From: Cyclobacteriaceae bacterium
Lineage (GTDB): Bacteria; Bacteroidota; Bacteroidia; Cytophagales; Cyclobacteriaceae
DNA length: 64,000 nt
Direction of reading: 5' to 3'
NCBI GenBank assembly: GCA_020832305.1
Contig: JAFIEV010000042.1
Location: forward strand, 204,607-268,606
Under the pieces are notes generated by a model. That model did no database searches. It was not told the origin of the DNA and was given only the letters and a program-made list of their open reading frames with translations. Positions 39,050 through 46,624 of the stretch are shown piece by piece. A program made the position numbers and the translations under genes. Position 1 is the first letter of the stretch, and each line of letters opens with the position of its first letter.

Positions 39050-39877
39050 ATGAATATGCAAATGTCAAATTCTTCTCTGAAAAATAAACTGGAATCAGGT
39101 CAAAATGTATATGGTACCTGTATTACTACCAATGCACCAAACTGGCCTTTGATTGTTAAAAGTGCCGGACTTGATTTTGTATTCATTGATACAGAACATA
39201 TCGTACTTGACCGGGAGAGTGTTTCAGCCATGTGCCGGATCTATACCATGGCAGGCATTAGTCCGATTGTTCGCATCAGGTCTGCAGATCCATTTATGGC
39301 TTGTCAAATGATAGATGCCGGCGCTGTAGGTGTGGTAGCGCCTTATATAGAAAGTGCTGAACAAGCAAGGTTGCTGGTAGGCGCTACAAAATACCGTCCC
39401 CTGAAGGGAGAAATTCTCAACCAGGTGCTCTCCGGAACTTATACACTAAACCCTGAATTAGCCACTTATCTGCAAAACCTCAATGCCAATAATCTGTGTA
39501 TCGTAAATATTGAAAGCGTTCCGGCGCTGGAAAAACTCGAGGATATCTTATCAGTACACGGACTCGATGCTGTCTTTATAGGCCCTCATGATCTTTCAAT
39601 TAGCCTGGGTATACCAGAAAAGTACGATCATCCTGATTTTGAAGCCGCTGTAAAAAAGATCATTTATACGGCAAGAAACAAAAACCTGGCGGTAGGCATT
39701 CATTTTTCACTTGAACCAGAAAGACAGATTCGGTGGATAAAAGAAGGTGCAAACCTGATCATTCACAGCTCTGATATGGCATTATTTGGTCAGCGATTAA
39801 AGCAGGATATGGGAATAATAAAAAATGCCACCGGAGATAAAGGCAAAAGCAGCAGTGGTGAAGAACCTGTGATTTGA
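39050..39877 (+). CDS. HpcH/HpaI-family aldolase
   Basis: A class II aldolase of 275 residues that splits 2-keto-3-deoxy acids to pyruvate and an aldehyde. Visible are FVFIDTEH, IVRIRSADPFMACQMIDAGAVGVVAPYIE (Arg and metal region, given as IVRIRSADP and DAGAVGVVAPYIE), the metal Glu/Asp in VNIESVPALEKL and AVFIGPHDLS. Start chosen at the first ATG after a 27-base gap from the glycosidase gene, so it is in the same operon. A likely role is the cleavage of 2-keto-3-deoxy sugar acids from uronate or glucarate breakdown. Confidence 0.85.
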   Translation: MNMQMSNSSLKNKLESGQNVYGTCITTNAPNWPLIVKSAGLDFVFIDTEHIVLDRESVSAMCRIYTMAGISPIVRIRSADPFMACQMIDAGAVGVVAPYIESAEQARLLVGATKYRPLKGEILNQVLSGTYTLNPELATYLQNLNANNLCIVNIESVPALEKLEDILSVHGLDAVFIGPHDLSISLGIPEKYDHPDFEAAVKKIIYTARNKNLAVGIHFSLEPERQIRWIKEGANLIIHSSDMALFGQRLKQDMGIIKNATGDKGKSSSGEEPVI

Positions 39878-39921
39878 ATTGAATTATGAATTGTACTTAT
39901 AAATTATTTAACTGACAAAAA

Positions 39922-40518
39922 ATGAAAAGAATTACACTTATCGCCAGCCTTTTGGCTTTAATGATTTTTATAGGTGCGCATAAGCCTGAACCTAAATGGA
40001 AATCACTTTTTAATGGAAAAAATCTCAAAGGATGGACCGCTCGCGGTGATGCTGAATGGTTTGTGGAAAAGGGCGTTTTAGTCGGGCGAGAAGGTAAAGG
40101 ACATTTGTATGCCGACCCGGTAGTAGGCGACCTGGAAGTTAAGGGTGAATTTCGCGTTGTCGATGAAGGTGGAGGCGCCAACAGTGGTTTATATTTCAGG
40201 GCCAATCCCCCTGCCGATAATCCCGAAGGTTTTCCGAGAGGATACGAAGCCCAAATATGCCATCACCAGAAGGCTTTCACCGGCTGGCTCTGGAAACCTG
40301 GAAAACCCACCGGAGAGGCAAGCAAAATGATTACTAAAGACGGTGAGTGGTTCAGCATGCGCATAAAAGCAGTTGGGGATGATATAAAAATCTGGATCAA
40401 TGAACAACTGGTTATGGAATATACTGACGATGAATACAAAGAAGGTAAATTTGCTTTGCAAAGCCATAATAAAGGCATGCGCATTGAAGCACGAAAGCTA
40501 TATTACAGAGCGCTGTAA
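39922..40518 (+). CDS. DUF1080 / 3-keto-disaccharide hydrolase domain protein
   Basis: A 198-residue exported protein with a signal peptide and a single concanavalin-like beta-sandwich of the 3-keto-disaccharide hydrolase family (PF06439): WKSLFNGKNLKGWTARGD at the start, GEFRVVDEGGGANSGLYFR in the core and AEWFV between. Proteins of this family act on 3-keto-glycosides or bind saccharides. It is the last gene of the operon before a strong terminator, 44 bases after the aldolase. Confidence 0.85.
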   Translation: MKRITLIASLLALMIFIGAHKPEPKWKSLFNGKNLKGWTARGDAEWFVEKGVLVGREGKGHLYADPVVGDLEVKGEFRVVDEGGGANSGLYFRANPPADNPEGFPRGYEAQICHHQKAFTGWLWKPGKPTGEASKMITKDGEWFSMRIKAVGDDIKIWINEQLVMEYTDDEYKEGKFALQSHNKGMRIEARKLYYRAL

Positions 40519-40540
40519 ATGAAAGTAATAATAATTCAAT

Positions 40541-40573
40541 AAACCGGCATCGAAGTGGCGCCGGTTTCTTTTT
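40541..40573 (+). terminator. Intrinsic terminator after the saccharide operon
   Basis: AAACCGGC and GCCGGTTT form a GC-rich stem around an 11-base loop, followed by CTTTTT. It lies 22 bases past the DUF1080 stop. Confidence 0.75.
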
Positions 40574-40693
40574 ATGCCTGATTTTTTAAATTCCCTGTAA
40601 CCCTCCTTCCTTTTCACTTGACATTTTGATTCCTTTCTTAGTACATTTGAGTGGAATTGAGATATTGTTTACGCATTTTTTACACTTTTTATT

Positions 40694-42724
40694 ATGAAAA
40701 AACAACTGGCCGCTATTGCGGGTCCGGCAATAGGATTATGTCTTTTGCTGGCTGCCTGTCAAACACATGACAATCGGGTTTATGGTGATCTTTCTGTGAT
40801 TATTGACACTGCCTCAGTACGTGGTGCCGGTATTCAGGGAATGGATGGAGGAGGTCTGCGGCGTATGCAGCAAAAATCAGTGGAGTGGAAGGACCTTCAC
40901 TGCACATTTGAAAATCAAAAAATTACGGCAGAAACTTATGCTCATGGGGCTGGTATATCAATGGTACCTGAAGCGCTGGGTTTTAAAGCCGACTGGCGGG
41001 ATTACAGCCATTTGTGGTTTCATGTAGAAAATCTTTCTGAGGAAGACCTTCAGCTTTTTATAAAAGTAAAAGGTATGCGAAATATTTTGACTGCCCAACA
41101 TACGTTAGAGAAGGGAAAAAAAGAATGGATTGAATTGTCACTTTATGACCTGGCACTGGCAGCCATCAACCTTCCATTATATCAGCCCAACAATTTTACC
41201 CTGGAATTTGGAAATAAGTCGTCTGTAAAAGTCAGAATCCATGCCATCGCCATGGAAAGAGCTGCAAAAAATTTTCGCGGTCCGGTGAGTGACCGCTTCG
41301 GTCAGAGGATCACAGGTAACTGGACTGGTAAAGTAATTGATTCCCTTGAATTAAATCTACATAAAGCAGAGGAAGAAAAGCAGCTCAGTAAGGTGGCAAC
41401 TATATGGCAGGATACTTTTGGCGGCTGGGCCAACGGCCCTCAACTTCAGGCAACAGGATTCTTCAGAATAGAAGAACACAATGAGAAATGGTGGTTTGTT
41501 ACACCACAGGGAAACTTGTTCTGGTCATTGGGTGTAACCGGAGTGAGGCCACGAGAAAGACTTGCAGATGTTACCCTGGTAAAAGGCAGAGAGGAAATTT
41601 TTGAATGGCTTCCTGCCAAAGATGGTGATTTTGCCGAAGTATGGGTCGATGAAAAGGCAATGAGCTTTTATCATGTTAACCTGCTCAGAAAATATGGAAA
41701 ATTAGAGGCTTGGAGAAAAACCACCTTACAGAGGCTTAAAAACTGGGGTTTAAACAGTATAGGTAACTGGTCGGAAGATTCGCTGGTTATTCAGTCTGAT
41801 GTACCCTTTACCTACAGTTTCAGGACCCGATTCGAAGGACTTTCTCATGCCCACGGACTTTCCGATGTCTTCGATCCTGAATGGGAAAGAAAGACCGACA
41901 GTGTATTATCGGCTGCTGCAATCTTTAAAGACAATCCTTACCTGATAGGATATTTTGTCGACAATGAAGCCGGATGGGGCGCTGCAGATTTTCCCGATTT
42001 TTTCCCGGACGATTGTGCCACAAGATTCGCCTTCGAGGCCATGCTGAAAAGGTTGTACCCTTCTCCACAAGCTGTATCAAAACAATGGGAGTTCGAAGGT
42101 TTAAACAGTTGGGATGACATCAGAAATGCCAGATTTGCCCAATTTGCTAAAAATAAAGCATTAGCAGACGATTTAAAGGCTTTTGAAACGTTGTTCGCCG
42201 AAAAATACTTCAAGACCATTAAAAACAACCTTCAAAAACACGACCCCAACCATTTATACATGAGTTGCCGTTTTACCCGGCGTCTAAAGCCCTTGCATAT
42301 ATTGGAAGTTGCCGGCCGGTACAGCGATGTGATCACGGTAAATGTATATGCCTATGCTCCAATTCAGGAAGAAATGGACGCCTGGTATAAGGCAACAGGC
42401 AGACCTATACTCATAGGTGAGCACCATGTAGCACTCCTGAGTGAGCGACAGCATCCTCCGCATTGGCAGGCCTTTACCGCTGATGAACGTGAAAGCTATT
42501 ACTACAATTATGTAAAAACATGGGCTTCCTTCCCTTATGCATTGGGAAGTCACTGGTATCAGTTTGTAGATCAAGCCATAACAGGCAGGTCAACCGATGG
42601 AGAAAATCAGGTCGTTGGTATGGTGGATATCACCGATCAGCCTTATCAGCATTTAATTCGCACGGCTCGACATTTATCAGATAGCATCTATCACTGGCAT
42701 GATCATTCGTTAAAAAGCAGGTAG
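40694..42724 (+). CDS. GH50-like (beta-agarase type) lipoprotein glycosidase
   Basis: A 676-residue lipoprotein (Cys22 in LLAAC). An N-terminal beta-sandwich (to about residue 190) precedes a TIM barrel in which DRFGQRITGNWTGKV, GFFRIEEHNEKWWFVTPQGNL and SLGVTGVRP match GH50/GH42-clan agarase-like enzymes. Probable acid/base Glu425 lies in FVDNEAGW and the nucleophile Glu576 in PILIGEHHV. The substrate may be agarose or another galactan, but only clan membership is safe by eye. It is transcribed separately after the preceding operon's terminator. Confidence 0.75.
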   Translation: MKKQLAAIAGPAIGLCLLLAACQTHDNRVYGDLSVIIDTASVRGAGIQGMDGGGLRRMQQKSVEWKDLHCTFENQKITAETYAHGAGISMVPEALGFKADWRDYSHLWFHVENLSEEDLQLFIKVKGMRNILTAQHTLEKGKKEWIELSLYDLALAAINLPLYQPNNFTLEFGNKSSVKVRIHAIAMERAAKNFRGPVSDRFGQRITGNWTGKVIDSLELNLHKAEEEKQLSKVATIWQDTFGGWANGPQLQATGFFRIEEHNEKWWFVTPQGNLFWSLGVTGVRPRERLADVTLVKGREEIFEWLPAKDGDFAEVWVDEKAMSFYHVNLLRKYGKLEAWRKTTLQRLKNWGLNSIGNWSEDSLVIQSDVPFTYSFRTRFEGLSHAHGLSDVFDPEWERKTDSVLSAAAIFKDNPYLIGYFVDNEAGWGAADFPDFFPDDCATRFAFEAMLKRLYPSPQAVSKQWEFEGLNSWDDIRNARFAQFAKNKALADDLKAFETLFAEKYFKTIKNNLQKHDPNHLYMSCRFTRRLKPLHILEVAGRYSDVITVNVYAYAPIQEEMDAWYKATGRPILIGEHHVALLSERQHPPHWQAFTADERESYYYNYVKTWASFPYALGSHWYQFVDQAITGRSTDGENQVVGMVDITDQPYQHLIRTARHLSDSIYHWHDHSLKSR

Positions 42725-42749
42725 CTTTTAATGTCGGCGGGTTAAACTT

Positions 42750-43391
42750 TCAGCTTAGCATCATGAGAGCTATGGGATAAGCCATTTCTAAAAATCTGGT
42801 TTTAGACATGCTTCCTGAGACTTTTCCGCCCTCATAATAGGCCTCGAGAGACTCCTTAATTCTTTTTAAGGCAATTCCCATTTGCATTTCTACAGTCTTC
42901 TCAGAAATGCCTAGCAGATGAGCGGTTTCCTTGTATTTGAGTTTATCTTCCTTCACAAATTTGAAAACCAGTCTGCATTTTTCTGGCAATGCATCAATTG
43001 CTTTTTGTAAATAATCCAGAAGCTCGTGGTTTAAAAGTTCATTTTCCGGGGTATTTAACTCTAAGCGAGACTCACATTCCACATCGCTGATATACAATGG
43101 ATTGCGACGATCAGCCCTAAGGTAATTCAGGCTTTGCTGTTTAATACTTACCAATAAATAACTTTGCAGATCGCGAATATCACCAAGTGACTGCCTTTGT
43201 TTCCAGCATTTATAAAACACATCACCAACGACCTCTCCTGCCGAAGGGTGGTTTTTCAGATAAAAGTTGGCCAATTCATACATTCTCGGAAAGAAATGGT
43301 CATAAAGTGCCCTGAAAGATCTTTCACAGTCTTCTTCAGCTACTTTTTGTATCCATTTGCCTATATCTGGTTCTGCTTTTTCCATAGCCAT
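42750..43391 (-). CDS. ECF sigma factor (FecI-like, Bacteroidota type)
   Basis: A 213-residue sigma-70-family factor of the extracytoplasmic-function type. Region 2 spans about residues 20-95 (RALYDHFFPRMYELANFYL, DLQSYLLVSIKQQSLNYLR) and region 4 about 125-180 (ALPEKCRLVFKFVKEDKLKYKETAHLLGISEKTVEMQMG, given as CRLVFKF, KYKETA and GISEKTVEMQMG). The C-terminal tail (SKTRFLEMAYPIALMML) is hydrophobic and unusual. No FecR anti-sigma gene or SusC/SusD pair lies next to it, so its partner is unknown. It is convergent with the GH50-like gene. Confidence 0.9.
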   Translation of the reverse strand: MAMEKAEPDIGKWIQKVAEEDCERSFRALYDHFFPRMYELANFYLKNHPSAGEVVGDVFYKCWKQRQSLGDIRDLQSYLLVSIKQQSLNYLRADRRNPLYISDVECESRLELNTPENELLNHELLDYLQKAIDALPEKCRLVFKFVKEDKLKYKETAHLLGISEKTVEMQMGIALKRIKESLEAYYEGGKVSGSMSKTRFLEMAYPIALMMLS

Positions 43392-43520
43392 GAAAATACA
43401 TCCGGTGAGATCTCTTAAGTGGCATTAATTATCTAACCTCTGTTGAAATGTTTACGCAATCTAATGATTATCTGCCATATTACCACACGTGCACAATAGT
43501 TAATCCTGCTCAATCCGGAG

Positions 43521-44237
43521 TTAAAGAAGCATTTTAATTATTACAGCAGTGATTATGGCAAAAGCATAGCTAAGCAAGGTGCCGGTGAGAATATATTCTG
43601 CCTTTTTGCGGTTTTGTTCTTTTTTGATATCAGAATAGCGAAAAACTGATTTGGCAGTAATCAGAAAGCCAATGGCATGGTACTGATCGAGAAGTACAAA
43701 TGTGACTATTATGACCCTTTCGACATATCCAATAAGGGTACCAGCACCTGTTAAACCATTGTCATTAATTTCCTGCCATTTGACTGTTGCAAAAGCAATG
43801 ACCTTACCGGTGGGCATCAATACCCATATGTATCCTGAAACTATCAGCCATAGTTGTGGCCAGTGGAAAAGGTCGTATAAAGCTGTGATAATATATCCAT
43901 TCTGCCGGGTGATTACCAACCATAACAACAAAAGAACCACCACATGTATAAACGTGCCCACTACAAATGACCAGAGCCTGCCTTTAATGCCCAACTCCAA
44001 AAGATGAACCATAATCTGTGTTATGGCCACTATGAGAATTACCGGATAGTATGACCAGTTCCACAAAAACATGTATGAAACCACACCACTGATAAAGGCA
44101 TGCAAATAAAGATATGGTGAGGCATGCTCCTTTTTTTCCCAATCCTTTCTCCAGGATTTGGGGAGTAATATATATTCAGAAACAAGAAAGGCCGCCAACA
44201 GCTTGAAAAATATTACGGGGTCGGTGAGTACTTGCAT
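43521..44237 (-). CDS. DUF3307 membrane protein
   Basis: A 238-residue integral membrane protein with about six hydrophobic helices. The N-terminal half is a DUF3307 domain (FLVSEYILLPKSWRKDWEK, HAFISGVVSYMFL, HLLELGIKGRLWSFVVG). Function is unknown. It follows the SatD-type gene by 10 bases, a pairing seen repeatedly in other genomes, so the two are likely one functional unit. Confidence 0.85.
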   Translation of the reverse strand: MQVLTDPVIFFKLLAAFLVSEYILLPKSWRKDWEKKEHASPYLYLHAFISGVVSYMFLWNWSYYPVILIVAITQIMVHLLELGIKGRLWSFVVGTFIHVVVLLLLWLVITRQNGYIITALYDLFHWPQLWLIVSGYIWVLMPTGKVIAFATVKWQEINDNGLTGAGTLIGYVERVIIVTFVLLDQYHAIGFLITAKSVFRYSDIKKEQNRKKAEYILTGTLLSYAFAIITAVIIKMLL

Positions 44238-44247
44238 AATATTTTGG

Positions 44248-44880
44248 TCAGGTAATATGAATAAACTTTGCGATTTCCTTCATATATCTTTCGATAATCA
44301 ATTTCAATATAGGCCAGGCTGATGATTTAATTCTTCCGTGCACAGCTGATTGTGAAATCCCCAACTCTTTTGACAAACTGGTCTGCGTTCTTTTATCAAT
44401 CATACCACGCACTGCTTCTGCCTGTTCCTTTGACCATCCTATGGTAAGATGTTCAATCACCCTGCAATGTAAATAGAATTCTTCATCAAATGATGACCAG
44501 GGACTACTAATTCTCAATCTTTCTTCTCCCTTCATGCCATCCAGACCTCCTCCTGAAAGGCGAAAAGCTTCACCATCAGACTCACCCAGGCTTTCAGCCG
44601 GATGCTCTACATAGCCAATCCCAATGGAAATGCGGGCATCAGTCTTCAAGCTGCCAGCACCCGCCAAAAGTAAACTGCGCAGGTACATAGCCATTTCCAA
44701 CGATTCACCAGGATTCTGTATGCGACCCTGAAAACCATCGCCCCTGAAAATTTCAAACTTCGAGCCATTATACCGGGCTTCTGTCAGCGATAAGGCCTGC
44801 TTCATCAAGGTCAACAATGAAGGACGATCATGAGCCCGACCCTGTACTAAATCACCGGTAATCACAGAAACCATTTTCAT
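44248..44880 (-). CDS. SatD-family protein with C-terminal helix-turn-helix
   Basis: A 210-residue protein of the SatD family. The N-terminal part (ISVITGDLVQGR, FEIFRGDGFQGRI, ISIGIGYVEHP) is the SatD core with nucleotidyl-cyclase-like spacing; the end (residues about 150-200) is a helix-turn-helix (QTSLSKELGISQSAVHGRIK). It is probably a regulator that acts with the adjacent DUF3307 membrane protein. The AT-rich upstream region carries an inverted repeat that it might bind itself. Confidence 0.75.
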   Translation of the reverse strand: MKMVSVITGDLVQGRAHDRPSLLTLMKQALSLTEARYNGSKFEIFRGDGFQGRIQNPGESLEMAMYLRSLLLAGAGSLKTDARISIGIGYVEHPAESLGESDGEAFRLSGGGLDGMKGEERLRISSPWSSFDEEFYLHCRVIEHLTIGWSKEQAEAVRGMIDKRTQTSLSKELGISQSAVHGRIKSSAWPILKLIIERYMKEIAKFIHIT

Positions 44881-44927
44881 TCGCCAAATATAATGATAAA
44901 TACTTATATTTTATACTTATAATGTTT

Positions 44928-44951
44928 TTATATTATATATTTGTAATATAA
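44928..44951. promoter_or_regulatory. Inverted repeat upstream of the SatD gene
   Basis: TTATATTA and TAATATAA flank an 8-base spacer in a perfect inverted repeat, 48 bases upstream of the SatD ATG. It includes TATATTTG (44936-44943), a plus-strand -7 match, and further TACTTATA words lie between it and the gene. Confidence 0.3.
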
Positions 44952-45015
44952 CCCAAAAACCATATAAAATGCTTATTCTGAACATAGTTAATATCGGAAT
45001 GACTTTACTTAGGAA

Positions 45016-45045
45016 GCGCTGAAAATCACCTGGCCTGTCGATTTT
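45016..45045 (+). repeat. 30-base intergenic repeat, copy 2
   Basis: Identical over its first 17 bases to the minus-strand copy at 33923-33952, and 27 of 30 overall. It sits in the intergenic space between the SatD-type and DUF2784 genes, with no coding function. Confidence 0.6.
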
Positions 45046-45101
45046 CTTAATTTTAATATCCTGAATTTACATTATAAGAAGTAATAATAATTCTGCAGGC
45101 C

Positions 45102-45491
45102 CTACTTATTTTGACTTTTAAATTTATTCATAAAATACTTTTTAAAATTGGTATAGGTAGATGCAACCAAGGCCAGCACCAATCCCAATACCGTGCCAGC
45201 ATCGATCAAGGCAGGGTTAATATCCTGTCCGGTAAAATAATCCAGCAAAAACTTTACATAAGATGCAGGCATATCATAGTGACCTAATTCTCTTCTAACC
45301 TGCCAGTGCCAGTCAGTGCATGGGCAATAACCCATTCCGTACCAGATTCCCAATATCGTCCAGGAAAACAAGGTAATCATCAATAAAAGAAAATTGGCTT
45401 TACGCGTTTTTTTCCAAATCCAGCCAAAGAGATTAAACAGGATGAGCGCTGTGTGAAAAAAAATAAAAAAGGTATCGAGAAATTGCAACAT
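45102..45491 (-). CDS. DUF2784-family membrane protein
   Basis: A 129-residue membrane protein with three or four helices; HTALILFNLFGWIWKKTRKAN and WTILGIWYGMGYCPCTDWHW are DUF2784 signatures (the second given here as GIWYGMGYCPCTDWHW). The frame is open to a TTG 30 codons further upstream, but the ATG at the chosen start gives the canonical N-terminus and leaves an intergenic space before the divergent phosphoesterase gene. Function unknown. Confidence 0.75.
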   Translation of the reverse strand: MLQFLDTFFIFFHTALILFNLFGWIWKKTRKANFLLLMITLFSWTILGIWYGMGYCPCTDWHWQVRRELGHYDMPASYVKFLLDYFTGQDINPALIDAGTVLGLVLALVASTYTNFKKYFMNKFKSQNK

Positions 45492-45596
45492 GGCCCAAAT
45501 AATCAGATTATAATTACGAGATTGATATGGTAATATTGTAATTTGCCTCTTCAAAGAAAAACATATTCCATCAATTCTCAATAAATCAATTAAGTA

Positions 45597-46559
45597 ATGT
45601 TATTATTTTTTCAAAGGAAACCCCTTATTGCATACTATTTTTTCACTGCCATCTTCGCGGGATTAATTTCCTGTTCACCAAAGGAAGAGCCGCTTGTTTT
45701 CTATGCCATTGGCGATGTGCCTTACCACAATCCTGAAGACTTTGACCGGCTTGATAACATGATTGAGCACCTTAATGCTCAATCTCCGGGATTTACTGTG
45801 CATGTTGGAGATATAAAATCGGGCAGTTCACTCTGCAGCGACGATTATTATCAAGAAATCTATCAACGTTTTATACAATTCAAGCATCCTTTCTTTTACA
45901 CGCCCGGTGATAATGAATGGACAGATTGCGACAGGCCCTTATGTGGGGAATACGACCCCATGGAAAGACTTGATAAAATCAGAGAAATTTTTTTTTCTGA
46001 AGGCGTTCCCATGACAAATGCCGGGCAGATGCCGGCGCAAAGCCAGTCGCGGGAAAGTGGATATGAAAAATTTGCCGAAAACGCTCTATGGCAATACGGT
46101 GGAGTTGTTTTTGGCACCTTACACATAGTCGGATCGAATAATAATTTGTTTCCCAACCACGAGGCAAAGCTCGCTGAATACCAGGAAAGAAATACAGCTA
46201 ATCTCTATTGGTTAGAGCGCATATTTCAAGAAGCAGAGAATAAAAAGCCTCTTGGAGTAGTAATTTTCCTGCACGCGGCCCTGAGATATTTTCAGGCTGA
46301 AAACAATGGTTTCAGCGATATAACCCGTGTATTGCAGGAAAAGACCCTTGCATTTGGCAAGCCGGTACTGGTGATTTATGGTGACCACCATAAATTCATG
46401 GTAGACAAACCCATGCGAACAGAGGATAAAAAAGTGGTAGTAAATTATACGGCGGTACAGGTATTTGGCGACCGCGATATGCATGCCGTAAAATTCACCA
46501 TCGATCAAAACAACCCGCAAGTTTTTGTCATTGAGCAGGAATTTGTACCAGGAAATTAG
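45597..46559 (+). CDS. Metallophosphoesterase lipoprotein
   Basis: A 320-residue lipoprotein with lipobox GLISC (Cys26). The calcineurin-like metal motifs are AIGDVPYHN, VHVGDIKSGSS and TPGDNEWTDC, with later HAALR and YGDHHKF supplying histidine ligands. It lies at the cell envelope facing the periplasm or outside. Substrate is unknown. It starts about 100 bases from the divergent DUF2784 gene and precedes an amidohydrolase gene on the same strand. Confidence 0.85.
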   Translation: MLLFFQRKPLIAYYFFTAIFAGLISCSPKEEPLVFYAIGDVPYHNPEDFDRLDNMIEHLNAQSPGFTVHVGDIKSGSSLCSDDYYQEIYQRFIQFKHPFFYTPGDNEWTDCDRPLCGEYDPMERLDKIREIFFSEGVPMTNAGQMPAQSQSRESGYEKFAENALWQYGGVVFGTLHIVGSNNNLFPNHEAKLAEYQERNTANLYWLERIFQEAENKKPLGVVIFLHAALRYFQAENNGFSDITRVLQEKTLAFGKPVLVIYGDHHKFMVDKPMRTEDKKVVVNYTAVQVFGDRDMHAVKFTIDQNNPQVFVIEQEFVPGN

Positions 46560-46624
46560 TATTTTGTAATGATATCAAAATTTCATCACTATTTTTGCAA
46601 CAGTAATTTAAATACTTTGCAAAT

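Noticed and set aside
44969-45022. 17-codon frame after a plus-strand TATATTTG element near the SatD gene
   Set aside because: Too short and without conservation evidence; it ends inside the 30-base repeat.
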